From: an uncultured Collinsella sp.
GTDB taxonomy: Bacteria; Actinomycetota; Coriobacteriia; Coriobacteriales; Coriobacteriaceae
Reading direction: 5' to 3'
Length of the DNA: 63,058 bases
Assembly: GCA_902494535.1 (NCBI GenBank)
Contig: CABUTO010000008.1
Location: 1-63,058 of the forward strand
Under the pieces are notes generated by a model. The model saw only the letters and a list, made by a program, of their open reading frames with translations. It was not told the DNA's origin and ran no database searches. Both the position numbers and the translations under genes were made by a program. Shown in pieces: positions 49,397-57,534 of the stretch (its first letter is position 1; the number at the start of each line of letters is the position of its first letter).

Positions 49397-52300
49397 ATGC
49401 CCACTGCCTCAACCGACCCGCGCGCCGCTGCCGCCGCACTGCTAGTGCCCGGCACTACCTGCCACGGCTTTGCCGTCGAGCGCCGCGAGACCGTGCCCGA
49501 GCTCGACTCGGACGCCTACGTGCTGCGCCACACCGCCTCGGGCGCTCGCCTGCTGTACCTGGCATGCGACGACGAAAACAAGGCCTTTGCCATTGGCTTT
49601 AAGACGCCGCCGGCCGATTCCACCGGCGTGTTCCATATTCTTGAGCACTCGGTCCTGTGCGGATCGGCAAAGTTCCCCGTCAAGGAGCCGTTTGTCGACC
49701 TGATCAAGAGCTCCATGCAGACGTTCCTCAACGCCATGACCTACCCCGACAAGACCATCTACCCCGTTGCCACCACCAACGAGCAGGATCTGTACAACCT
49801 GATGGACGTGTACCTGGACGCGGTGTTCAACCCGGCCATCTACACCAAGCCGACTATTTTTGAGCAGGAGGGCTGGCACTACGAACTGGACCTGCCGGAG
49901 GGCGCCGAGGGCGACAGCAGCTCCGAGAGCCTGCACGAGGGCACGCTGCGCTATAACGGCGTGGTGTTCAACGAGATGAAGGGTGCGCTGTCCGATCCCA
50001 TGAGCGTGCTGGACGACGCCGTCAACGCCGCGCTCTACCCCGACACCGCCTATGCACACGAGAGCGGTGGCGACCCGCGCGCGATCCCCGCGCTCACCTA
50101 CGAGCAGTTCCTGGACACGCACGCGCGCCACTACAATCCTTCCAACTCTTATATAACGCTCTACGGCGACCTGGACGTGGACCGCGCGCTGGCCTTTTTG
50201 GACGAGCGTTATCTGTCGCAGCCGAGTGCCGCGAGCCGCCGCATGGACGCTGCCGTCGCCGCCGGCGAGGACCCGTCCACGCTGGCGCCCAATCCGCTGG
50301 GCGTGCAGGCACCCGTGACCTGCGAGTACAAGCGCGTCGAGATGGCCACCACGCCCGAGAACGCCTTGGTGGGCCTGGGCCTGGTGCTGGGCAGCGCGCT
50401 CGACCGCAAGCGCACGATCGCGGCGGACATCCTGTTCGAGGCGTTGCTGGGCTCCAACGAAGCACCGGTTAAGAAGGCCATTCTGGCCGCCGGCCTGGGC
50501 GGCAACGTGGTGAGCTACACCGTGGCCGAGAGCCTGCAGCCCTACGAGCTCATCATGCTGCAAAACGCGCAGCCCGGCGTGGCGCACGAGCTGCGCCGCG
50601 TGTTCCAGGACGCCTGCCGCGACCTATGCGAGCATGGCGTTCCGCGCGAGCGCCTGGAAGCCATCATCAGCAGCAACGAATACGACCTGCGCCAGCGCGA
50701 CTACGGTATCGCCGACGGCGTGGCCATTGCGTGCGACGCACTGAGCACATGGCTCTACGATGACGACGCCGCGACGCTGGCGCTCAAGTACGGCCCGGTG
50801 TACGAGGAGCTGCGTAGCGAGCTGGACGGCAACTATTTTGAGGACCTGCTGCGCGAGCTGGTGCTGCAGAACGATCACATGGCACTGGTCGAGCTGGTGC
50901 CGTTGGACGCCACCGAGGGTTCGGAGGGTGCCGAGGCCGCCGAGCTGGCAGCCAAGCGCGATGCCATGACCGATGCCGAGCTGGCCGACGTGGTCGAGTG
51001 CACGGCCGCGCTGCGTACCGCGCAGGAGGCGGAAGACACGCCCGAGGCCAAGGCCACGCTGCCGCGCCTGCGCGTGTCCGACATTGGCGAGGCGCGCCCC
51101 GAGCCGCCGCTGATCGTGGACACGACCGCGCCCATCCCCTGCCTGCGCCACGGCATCCCCACCAACCGTCTGGCCTACGCCATGCAGTATTTCGACCTGA
51201 GCTGCGTCGCGTTTGAGGATCTGCCCTATGTGACACTGCTCTGCCGTCTGTTTAAGCAGCTGCCCACGCGCGAGCACTCGGCCGAGGAACTCGACAACTT
51301 GCTCGCTGGCAAGCTGGGCTTTTTGAGCTTTACGACCGAAGTCATGACGCAGCCCGAAGTGGACGGCGTGCGCCCCTACCTGCTGGTGAGCGCCGGCGCC
51401 CTGTCCGAGAAGATCGATGCGCTGGCGAGCCTGCCGCGCGAGGTATGGTCGAGCACGCTTTTGGCAGATGCCGACGCCGACCGCGTGCACGATGTGCTCA
51501 TGCAGATTCGCATTGGGCTTGAGCAGGGCTTTATCAACAACGGACACTCGGCGGCGCTCGGTCGCGCGATGAGCTACAGCTCGCCTTCGGCCGTGGTGCG
51601 TGAGCAGCTCTCGGGCGTAGACTTCTACCTGTTCCTGCGCGATTTGCTCGAGCACTTTGACGAGCGCGTGGACGGGCTGCGTACCAAGCTTGCCGAGCTG
51701 GCGGAGCGCATCTTTGTGGCCGATGGCTGCATGGCGAGCTTTACCGGCAGCGACGAGGACTTTGACGCGTACTGGGATGCCGCGGGCGACCTGGGGCTGG
51801 ACGCTGGCGACGGCGCCGATGCCGGCCGCGACGCGCTCGTGGTGCCGGCGCCGTGCGACCGCCACGAGGCTTTTGTCATCCCCAGCGACATCTGTTTTGC
51901 CGCGCGTGCGTGCGATCCGCGTCGCCTGGGCATTGACGTGACGGGCGCCTGGGCGGTTGCCGCCAACGCGCTCTCCTACGACTACCTGTGGAACGAGATC
52001 CGCGTGAAGGGTGGTGCGTACGGCTGCGGATTCCGCGCGGCCGGCGAGCGTCAGGCGGCGTTCTACACCTACCGCGACCCGGCAATCGACCCCTCGATTG
52101 AGCGCGTGGCGCGCGCAGGCGAATGGCTCGGCAGCTTTGAGCCCGACGAGGCCGCCTTTGAGGGCTTTATCGTGAGCTGCGTGAGCGGCATGGATGCGCC
52201 GGTGAAGCCGTACGCGCTCACCAAGCGCCGCAACACGACCTACCTGGCTGGACTCGATCCGCACGCCCGCGAGGAGCGCCGCGCCCAGATGCTCGCCGCC

Positions 52301-52435
52301 ACGCCCGGTGAGCTGCGCTCGCTCGGCACCGACGTGACGCGCATCGCAGCCGAGTCGCCCACCTGCGTCTTTGGCGGCCGCGACGTCATCGCCAAGAGCA
52401 GCGCCGGCTTCACCGTAGTCGACCTGCTGGGCTAA
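49397..52435 (+). CDS. M16C (PreP-like) metallopeptidase
   Basis: The 1012-aa protein is a presequence-protease-type M16 zinc peptidase, which digests unfolded peptides inside a closed chamber. The inverted zinc motif HILEH is at residues 80-84, followed by SVLCGSAKFPVKEPFVDLIK and NAMTYPDKTIYP, classic for the PreP/Cym1 branch. The protein holds both halves: an active N-terminal half and an inactive C-terminal half with RVKGGAYGCGFRAAGE. The start is the ATG after AAAGGAGAC. No signal peptide is seen, so a cytoplasmic role is likely. Confidence 0.93.
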   Translation: MPTASTDPRAAAAALLVPGTTCHGFAVERRETVPELDSDAYVLRHTASGARLLYLACDDENKAFAIGFKTPPADSTGVFHILEHSVLCGSAKFPVKEPFVDLIKSSMQTFLNAMTYPDKTIYPVATTNEQDLYNLMDVYLDAVFNPAIYTKPTIFEQEGWHYELDLPEGAEGDSSSESLHEGTLRYNGVVFNEMKGALSDPMSVLDDAVNAALYPDTAYAHESGGDPRAIPALTYEQFLDTHARHYNPSNSYITLYGDLDVDRALAFLDERYLSQPSAASRRMDAAVAAGEDPSTLAPNPLGVQAPVTCEYKRVEMATTPENALVGLGLVLGSALDRKRTIAADILFEALLGSNEAPVKKAILAAGLGGNVVSYTVAESLQPYELIMLQNAQPGVAHELRRVFQDACRDLCEHGVPRERLEAIISSNEYDLRQRDYGIADGVAIACDALSTWLYDDDAATLALKYGPVYEELRSELDGNYFEDLLRELVLQNDHMALVELVPLDATEGSEGAEAAELAAKRDAMTDAELADVVECTAALRTAQEAEDTPEAKATLPRLRVSDIGEARPEPPLIVDTTAPIPCLRHGIPTNRLAYAMQYFDLSCVAFEDLPYVTLLCRLFKQLPTREHSAEELDNLLAGKLGFLSFTTEVMTQPEVDGVRPYLLVSAGALSEKIDALASLPREVWSSTLLADADADRVHDVLMQIRIGLEQGFINNGHSAALGRAMSYSSPSAVVREQLSGVDFYLFLRDLLEHFDERVDGLRTKLAELAERIFVADGCMASFTGSDEDFDAYWDAAGDLGLDAGDGADAGRDALVVPAPCDRHEAFVIPSDICFAARACDPRRLGIDVTGAWAVAANALSYDYLWNEIRVKGGAYGCGFRAAGERQAAFYTYRDPAIDPSIERVARAGEWLGSFEPDEAAFEGFIVSCVSGMDAPVKPYALTKRRNTTYLAGLDPHAREERRAQMLAATPGELRSLGTDVTRIAAESPTCVFGGRDVIAKSSAGFTVVDLLG

Positions 52436-52441
52436 GGCACC

Positions 52442-52482
52442 AAGGTAGATTTTTGGGACATGCCCGAAAATCTACCTTTTTT
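52442..52482 (+). terminator. Terminator of the peptidase gene (repeat family B)
   Basis: AGGTAGATTTT pairs with AAAATCTACCT around TGGGACATGCCCG, followed by six T. The core GTAGATTTTTGGGACATGCC recurs, inverted and with one base missing, at 55218-55236, so this terminator is also a dispersed repeat. Confidence 0.85.
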
Positions 52483-52520
52483 CTGCGGCTTGGGCGGGGT
52501 GCCGCAGCCCACCGCGGCGG

Positions 52521-52663
52521 TTTGTCTTAATCTGTAACATCTAGACGGCAATATCGGCTCCAGATGTTACAGGTCGAGACGTTCCCGAACGGCACCAGCT
52601 CTTTGTCTCAATCTGTAACAACTAGGTCCAATTTTGCCGAGTTACTGTGACAGATCGAGACGA
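52521..52663. repeat. Two tandem hairpin repeats, family C
   Basis: Copy 1 (52521-52581) and copy 2 (52602-52663) both start TTTGTCT and then AATCTGTAACA, and end with an imperfect complement (GTTACAGGTCGAGACG and GTGACAGATCGAGACG). Each can form a hairpin of about 60 bases. Loop sequences differ between copies while the arms are kept. They fill the gap before the hicAB promoter. Confidence 0.75.
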
Positions 52664-52740
52664 ACTGCCGCAGACGCCCACTCCACAGCACAGACCACCA
52701 CAAAGATGCCTGTCCCCATTCTCAGTGGTGATTCGAACAC

Positions 52741-52769
52741 TTGTTCTATACGCACACATGTTCTATAGT
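52741..52769 (+). promoter_or_regulatory. Promoter of hicAB
   Basis: TTGTTC (52741-52746) and TATAGT (52764-52769) are 17 bases apart. A second candidate, TTGCAA (52778-52783) and TAGAAT (52801-52806), also spaced by 17, lies closer to the gene and overlaps the operator. Confidence 0.6.
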
Positions 52770-52793
52770 AGAGGTGCTTGCAACGACCTGAAA

Positions 52794-52815
52794 TTGCAAC
52801 TAGAATATAGTTGCA
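52794..52815. promoter_or_regulatory. Likely HicB operator palindrome
   Basis: TTGCAACTAGAATATAGTTGCA contains GCAACTA and its complement TAGTTGC five bases apart. A further TTGCAA lies 16 bases upstream. Position over the proximal -10 box fits autorepression by the HicB antitoxin, which normally carries a DNA-binding fold. Confidence 0.5.
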
Positions 52816-52829
52816 GAATGTGAGGCGGG

Positions 52830-53093
52830 ATGACTCGATCCGATAAACTCATCGCCCAACTGTTTAGCTGCCCTTCAACTTATCGGTATGCGGATTTTTT
52901 AAAAGTCATGGCTTCATATGGCTTTGAAATGGACAGCAAAGGCAAGACATCCGGATCGCGCGTTCGCTTCTACAGGCCATCAGATGGCAGGATGTTCGTA
53001 ATGCACGCACCTCATCCATCTGACGAATTGACGGCGGGAACCATTCGAAACATCGTTCGCTTTCTGCAAGATGTCGGAGGTAGTCATGAGTAA
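52830..53093 (+). CDS. hicA: HicA-type mRNA interferase toxin
   Basis: The 87-aa protein matches HicA in size and pattern. It has an N-terminal helix, the double-stranded RNA-binding-like strand with SGSRVRFYRPSDGRMFVMH, then PHPSDELTAGTIRNIVRFLQ, which ends most HicA proteins. HicA cleaves mRNA and halts growth when HicB is lost. The usual catalytic His (in GSHxxF) is Arg here at GSRVRF, and the family His may instead be in MHAPHP, so activity is uncertain. It overlaps hicB by 8 bases. Confidence 0.78.
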   Translation: MTRSDKLIAQLFSCPSTYRYADFLKVMASYGFEMDSKGKTSGSRVRFYRPSDGRMFVMHAPHPSDELTAGTIRNIVRFLQDVGGSHE

Positions 53094-53415
53094 CGTTTTG
53101 GCATACAAGGGTTATTTCGCCCCGGTCGAGTTCGATGCCGAACAGCATGTGCTAACAGGTATGGTCGCCGGCATTAGGGACGCAATCGTATTTGAAGGCT
53201 CCACGGCTGAAGAAGTGGAACAATGCTTCCACAACGCCGTCGACGATTACCTTGAGTTTTGCGCCGAGAAGGGCAAGGAACCCGAGCGGGCTTTTAAGGG
53301 CTCGTTCAACGTAAGAACGGGCTCTGAGCTCCACAAGCAAGCAGCGCTGGCAGCGGCAAAGAAGGGTGAGTCACTCAATAAGTTTGTGACTGAAGCGATC
53401 GCTGCGGCGCTGTGA
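53086..53415 (+). CDS. hicB: HicB-type antitoxin
   Basis: The 109-aa protein has the degenerate RNase H-like domain of HicB (YKGYFAPVEFDAEQHVLTGM and CFHNAVDDYLEFCAEKG). A C-terminal ribbon-helix-helix part follows (SFNVRTGSELHKQAALAAAK, then ESLNKFVTEAI). It should bind HicA and repress the operon. The start is the ATG after GGAGGTAGTC, within the end of hicA. A perfect hairpin terminator follows. Confidence 0.85.
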   Translation: MSNVLAYKGYFAPVEFDAEQHVLTGMVAGIRDAIVFEGSTAEEVEQCFHNAVDDYLEFCAEKGKEPERAFKGSFNVRTGSELHKQAALAAAKKGESLNKFVTEAIAAAL

Positions 53416-53427
53416 AGGCAACGTCGA

Positions 53428-53472
53428 GTCGAAGCCGCCACAAAGGGCGCCTTTGTGGCGGCTTCGACGTTT
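53428..53472 (+). terminator. Terminator of hicAB
   Basis: A perfect 19-bp stem with a 3-base loop (arms begin GTCGAAGCCGCC) starts 13 bases after the hicB stop. The T run is only GTTTG, so it may also serve as a stabilising 3' hairpin. Confidence 0.7.
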
Positions 53473-53520
53473 GCCCAGATAAAACCTGCCAAAATAAACC
53501 TGTCCCTTTTTGGTAGGTTT
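53469..53520 (+). repeat. Dispersed palindromic repeat, family A copy 3
   Basis: GTTTGCCCAGATAAAACC is followed by TGCCAAAATAAACCTGTCCC and TTTTTGGTAGGTTT. This is the best-preserved copy. It lies between the hicAB terminator and the cyclo-ligase gene, whose RBS begins just after it. Confidence 0.8.
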
Positions 53521-53536
53521 GGGAGAGGGAGCCGGG

Positions 53537-54133
53537 ATGGACAAGGCTGAGTTGCGGCGGGCGGTGATTGCCCAGCGCGATGCTCTTGATTTGGATGTGC
53601 AGGCGGCGAAGTCCGCCACTATCTGTGCGCGGCTTGTTGAGCTGTTGGATCGCTTGGGTGCCGCGGCGCCGCACACCGTTGCTGTCTATGCCGCGATGGG
53701 TTCCGAGGTCGACCCAGCCGCGTTTGCCGCTGCGGCCGCCAAACGTGGCTGGCGCGTAGCCTATCCGTGCATGCTCTCGGCAATTGATGCCGCAGCTTGT
53801 GGCCAGCGCATGTGCATGCGGGCAGTTGCCGCCGACGATGCGTCCGCGGCTCCGTTTATCGCCCACCCCACGTGGGCCTTCGCGGCCACGGACATCGACA
53901 GCGACCGCTTCCCCATCGTGCCTGCCGAAGCTCTCGACATGATCGTCGTGCCGCTCGTGGCCTTCGACCAAACCGGCGCGCGCCTAGGCTACGGCGGCGG
54001 TTGTTACGACCGCTACCTGCCTATGCTCTCGCCCGCATGCCAAATCATCGGCATCGCCTTTGACGAGCAGCGTGTCGACCACGTTCCCACCGACGCCCAC
54101 GACCTGCCGCTACCCCACATCATCAGCGCCTAA
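53537..54133 (+). CDS. 5-formyltetrahydrofolate cyclo-ligase
   Basis: This enzyme converts 5-formyl-THF to 5,10-methenyl-THF with ATP, returning a storage folate to one-carbon metabolism. The 198-aa protein begins MDKAELRRAVIAQRDALD and has the phosphate and substrate loop TGARLGYGGGCYDRYL, followed by GIAFDEQRVDHVPTDAHDLP. Length is normal. The ATG follows GGGAGAGGGAG. The gene lies between a family A repeat and metA on the other strand. Confidence 0.93.
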   Translation: MDKAELRRAVIAQRDALDLDVQAAKSATICARLVELLDRLGAAAPHTVAVYAAMGSEVDPAAFAAAAAKRGWRVAYPCMLSAIDAAACGQRMCMRAVAADDASAAPFIAHPTWAFAATDIDSDRFPIVPAEALDMIVVPLVAFDQTGARLGYGGGCYDRYLPMLSPACQIIGIAFDEQRVDHVPTDAHDLPLPHIISA

Positions 54134-54175
54134 CCGCTGCCACATCAGACACGGCTACAGCAGTACCATCGCAGC

Positions 54176-55102
54176 CTAATGCTCCTCGCCGGCGCGGGCT
54201 AGGTCGTAAGGCGTGGTCTGGTAGACGTAGTAGTTGAGCCAGTTGGTGTAGAACAGCTGAGCCTGGCTGCGCCAGACGTTGCGCGGCTCGGCGGTGGGGT
54301 CGTCACCTGGAAAATAATGCGCCGGCACCTGGGGGTTGAGCCCGCGCTTCACGTCGCGCTCGTACTCCAGGCGCAACGTGTCGGTATCGTACTCGGGATG
54401 GCCAAAGACAAAGAAGCGGCGGCTGTCGGTCGACTTGACGATGTACAGGCCCACCTCGTCAGACACGGCCACGACCTCAAGCTGCGGCTCGGCCTCCACG
54501 TCCTCGCGGCGCACATCGGTGTTGCGCGAATGCACGGCATAGAAACGGTCGTCGAAGCCGCGGACCAGCGGGCTTTGCGGCTTCACCAGATAATGCTCGA
54601 ACACGCCACTCGCCTTTGCCGGCAGGTCGTGCTTCTGAATACCGTAATGATGGTACAGGCCGGCCTGCGCGCCCCAGCAAATGTGCAGCGTAGAGTGTAC
54701 GTGCGTGGTGGACCAATCCATGATCTGGCAGAGCTCGGGCCAGTAGTCGACCTCCTCGAACGGCATCTGTTCCACCGGCGCGCCCGTGATGATCAGGCCG
54801 TCGTAGTGGATGTCGCGGATGTCGTCGAACGTGCGGTAGAACGTCTCCAGGTGGCCGGCACTCACGTGCGTGGCCTCGTGCGTTTTGGTGCGCAGCAGGT
54901 CTACCTCCACCTGCAACGGCGTGTTGGAGAGCTTGCGCATAATCTGCGTCTCGGTGGCGATCTTGGTGGGCATGAGGTTGAGGATGAGCACGCGCAGCGG
55001 ACGGATGTCCTGGTGCAGCGCGCGGTACTCGGTCATGACAAAGATGTTCTCGCTCTCGAGCTGCGCGGCGGCAGGGAGGGCGTCGGGAATGCGAATGGGC
55101 AT
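54176..55102 (-). CDS. metA: Homoserine O-acyltransferase MetA (acetyl type)
   Basis: MetA acylates homoserine in the first committed step of methionine synthesis. The 308-aa protein has the expected motifs: LNLMPTKIATETQIMRKLSN, the nucleophile Cys142 in LHICWGAQAG and the His/Glu segment FVFGHPEYD. Residue 111 is Glu (GAPVEQMPFEEVDYW). In the literature Glu111 marks acetyl-CoA users and Gly111 succinyl-CoA users, so O-acetylhomoserine is the predicted product. The RBS AAGGAGC precedes the ATG. Convergent with the cyclo-ligase gene. Confidence 0.95.
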   Translation of the reverse strand: MPIRIPDALPAAAQLESENIFVMTEYRALHQDIRPLRVLILNLMPTKIATETQIMRKLSNTPLQVEVDLLRTKTHEATHVSAGHLETFYRTFDDIRDIHYDGLIITGAPVEQMPFEEVDYWPELCQIMDWSTTHVHSTLHICWGAQAGLYHHYGIQKHDLPAKASGVFEHYLVKPQSPLVRGFDDRFYAVHSRNTDVRREDVEAEPQLEVVAVSDEVGLYIVKSTDSRRFFVFGHPEYDTDTLRLEYERDVKRGLNPQVPAHYFPGDDPTAEPRNVWRSQAQLFYTNWLNYYVYQTTPYDLARAGEEH

Positions 55103-55204
55103 GGATGCTCCTTACGAGTCAGTTGCAGTTATGGTACAACGACCGGCCCCATCCGCGCGAGCACATCGCCCAGCGATGCCGTCAGCGGCCCAGATCACTC
55201 CAAA

Positions 55205-55236
55205 AGTAGAGATTAAGGCATGTCCAAAAATCTACG
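55205..55236. repeat. Repeat family B, copy 2
   Basis: GGCATGTCCAAAAATCTAC (55218-55236) is the complement of the 52442-52482 core with one base missing. With GTAGA at 55207-55211 it can close a small hairpin. It lies upstream of the dehydrogenase gene. Confidence 0.55.
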
Positions 55237-55312
55237 GCGCTTTAGCCTAGCAAAGTGGCAGCAGGACGCTACAATGGTTCGACGCGAAAAACTCGGCCGA
55301 AAGGATACATAT

Positions 55313-56290
55313 ATGTACCAGACGCGTAAGATCGGTGTGGTCGGCCAGGGCCACGTAGGAGCACATGTCGCCAACAGCCTACTCATGCAGGGCATTGCCG
55401 ATGAGCTGTACCTGTGCGATATCAACGAGGCCAAGGTGACGTCCGAGGTCCAGGACCTGCGCGACTCCCTTTCGTTTGTCCCGTACAACACCAAGATCGT
55501 CAATTGCTACGACCACTACGAGGAGCTGGCCTGCTGCGACGTCATCGTCAACGCCGCCGGCAAGGTCGCGCTGGCCGCCGGCAACCGTGACGGCGAGCTG
55601 TTCTTTACCACCGACGCCGCCCGCACCTTTGCCAAGCGCATCGTCGACGCCGGCTTTGACGGCATCTTCGTAAGCATCTCCAACCCCTGCGACGTCGTGT
55701 GCACCGAGTTGTGGCACCTGACCGGCTACGACCCCAAGAAGATCATCGGCTCGGGCTGCGGCCTGGATTCCGCCCGCCTGCGCACCGAGATCTCCAAGAA
55801 GGTCGGTGTGAGCCCCAAGTCTATCGACGCCTACATGATCGGCGAGCATGGCTTTAGCCAGCTGGCAGCCTTTAAGGCCGCAACCATCGCCGGCAAGAGC
55901 CTTAACGAGCTTCAGGCCGAGAACCCCGACAAGTACGCCTTTGACCACATGGAGATCGAGGAGCTCGCGCGCAAGGGCGGCTACGTAACCTACCAGGGCA
56001 AGCAGTGCACCGAGTACGCCGTTGCCAACTCCGCCGCGCGCGTCTGCGCCGCTGTGTTACACAACGAGCATGCCGTGCTTTCGGCCTCCACGCTTATGAC
56101 CGGCCAGTATGGCGAGGAGGGCATCTTTACCTCCCTGCCGTGCGTGATCGGTGCCGAGGGCGTCGAAGAGGTCTACACGCTCGACCTGTCCGAGCACGAG
56201 CTCGAGGGCTTCCACAAGAGCTGCCAGCACATCCGCGACAACATCGCACAGCTCGACTGGTGGGACGCCGAGGCATACGACGCGAAGTAG
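55313..56290 (+). CDS. L-lactate/L-2-hydroxyacid dehydrogenase
   Basis: The 325-aa NAD-dependent enzyme has the Rossmann opening KIGVVGQGHVGAHVANSL and the acid tail of beta2 (CDINEAK). The substrate region is VSISNPCDVVCTELWHLTGY, the active-site His is in MIGEHGFSQ, and EELARKGGYVTYQGK follows. The last two segments resemble L-2-hydroxyisocaproate dehydrogenase more than classical Ldh, so branched 2-oxo acids as well as pyruvate are possible substrates. It would recycle NADH in fermentation. The RBS GAAAGGAT precedes the chosen ATG. Confidence 0.88.
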   Translation: MYQTRKIGVVGQGHVGAHVANSLLMQGIADELYLCDINEAKVTSEVQDLRDSLSFVPYNTKIVNCYDHYEELACCDVIVNAAGKVALAAGNRDGELFFTTDAARTFAKRIVDAGFDGIFVSISNPCDVVCTELWHLTGYDPKKIIGSGCGLDSARLRTEISKKVGVSPKSIDAYMIGEHGFSQLAAFKAATIAGKSLNELQAENPDKYAFDHMEIEELARKGGYVTYQGKQCTEYAVANSAARVCAAVLHNEHAVLSASTLMTGQYGEEGIFTSLPCVIGAEGVEEVYTLDLSEHELEGFHKSCQHIRDNIAQLDWWDAEAYDAK

Positions 56291-56330
56291 GCCGCCGGCC
56301 GCCGCGACCTTGCGAATCTAAGCGCGATAC

Positions 56331-56374
56331 TAAGCGGGCCGCGCCGGAAATTCCCGGCGCGGCCCGCTTTTTGA
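56331..56374 (+). terminator. Terminator of the dehydrogenase gene
   Basis: AAGCGGGCCGCGCCGG pairs perfectly with its complement around a short loop and is followed by a T run, 41 bases after the stop. Confidence 0.92.
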
Positions 56375-56421
56375 CTCAAACGACACGCTTGCGAATCGAA
56401 GGCGAATACTTTTCCCGGTAC

Positions 56422-57390
56422 CTAGTACTGCTCGATGCCCATGTAGCGACGAACCTCGGGGCTGTGGTCGAACACCTTGCCGCGAGCGGCACGCAGTTCG
56501 CAGCTCATGTTGTAGAAGAAGATCGGCTCCAGGTACGAACGCACGCTGGCGGACACCTCGCCTACGCCGTACTCGAGCGCGTCGAGCACCATGACCGTAT
56601 CGGTGTGCGTGTTGAGGAACGCCAGCGCGCGCTCCTCCATGGGGCGGCACTCGCCCGATCCGAGCTGCACAAAGTAGAACACGCCGGGCTCGGTAGCCTC
56701 GAAAGGACCGTGGAAATACTCGCCGGAGTGGATGTAGCAGCAGTGCTGCCACTGCATCTCCATGAGCGAGCAGATGGCCATAGCGTAGGTCTGGCTAAAG
56801 TTGGGGCCGGAGCCCAGGATATAGAAGAACTTGTGCTGCTGGCAGAGCTCGGCAAAGCGGGCGCCCAGCTCGGCGTTGACCTTCTCACGGGCGGCGGGCA
56901 GCAGCGCATCCATCTGCTTGAGGCCCTCATACATGTCGGCGAGTGCCTCGTAGCCTTCCTGCTGGTCGAGCAACTCGGCGGCGATCAGAGCGCCGATGCC
57001 CTGCGGCACCTCAGCCTGCGACACACCCTCACCCCACGGATAGACCCAGGTAGTCCACTTGCCGTTGTCGATCTTTGAGCCCTCGCAGTCGGTGAGGGCA
57101 ACGACTTCGGCACCGGCGGCCAGCGCCATCTCGCAGCCGTCAACGACCTCTTGCGTGTTGCCGCTGTGGCTGCAGGCGATGACGAGCGACTTCTCGCCAA
57201 GACTCTTGGGAGCCATCAGGCAAAACTCGCGCGCCGTATAGACCGTCGAGGTAAACGTGGTGGCCTCGCGCTTGAGCAGTTCGTTAGCCGGCATGAGGTC
57301 GATCATCGAACCGCCACAGGCGATCCAAAAGACGTTCTCGACCTTGCCCTTGCGCTCGATGATTTCCTGAACCAGATCATGTGCGTTCAT
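56422..57390 (-). CDS. SIS-domain sugar-phosphate deglycase, FrlB-like
   Basis: The 322-aa protein has two SIS folds. Visible motifs are ACGGSMIDLMPANELL, CSHSGNTQEVVDGCEMA, LGSGPNFSQTYAMAICSLME and HSGEYFHGPFEATEPG, and it ends EVRRYMGIEQY. This set is typical of FrlB, which splits fructoselysine-6-phosphate (or a related Amadori compound) into glucose-6-phosphate and the free amine. FrlD-type kinase and transporter genes are absent nearby, so the exact substrate is open. Two operator boxes and a GntR gene lie directly upstream. Confidence 0.85.
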   Translation of the reverse strand: MNAHDLVQEIIERKGKVENVFWIACGGSMIDLMPANELLKREATTFTSTVYTAREFCLMAPKSLGEKSLVIACSHSGNTQEVVDGCEMALAAGAEVVALTDCEGSKIDNGKWTTWVYPWGEGVSQAEVPQGIGALIAAELLDQQEGYEALADMYEGLKQMDALLPAAREKVNAELGARFAELCQQHKFFYILGSGPNFSQTYAMAICSLMEMQWQHCCYIHSGEYFHGPFEATEPGVFYFVQLGSGECRPMEERALAFLNTHTDTVMVLDALEYGVGEVSASVRSYLEPIFFYNMSCELRAARGKVFDHSPEVRRYMGIEQY

Positions 57391-57446
57391 GCTGATGCTC
57401 CTCCTTGTGGGGCGGCTTTGAACGACGACAGCTCGTACCTGCTGTC

Positions 57447-57525
57447 GTTCTATGTTGTCCTATTTATAGCACGTGTAACAACGCCCGTGAAGTCATCTCA
57501 GCAAATTTGTTCTATGTTGTTCTAT
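57447..57525. promoter_or_regulatory. Paired GntR operator boxes upstream of the deglycase gene
   Basis: GTTCTATGTTGTCCTAT (57447-57463) and GTTCTATGTTGTTCTAT (57509-57525) differ by one base and are 62 bases apart. Each holds two direct TTCTAT-like halves 10 bases apart. A minus-strand promoter candidate, TTCACG and TATAAA (17-base spacing), lies between them. A further inverted repeat, GAACGAC/GTCGTTC, overlaps the first box. Confidence 0.65.
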
Positions 57526-57534
57526 CTGTGGACG

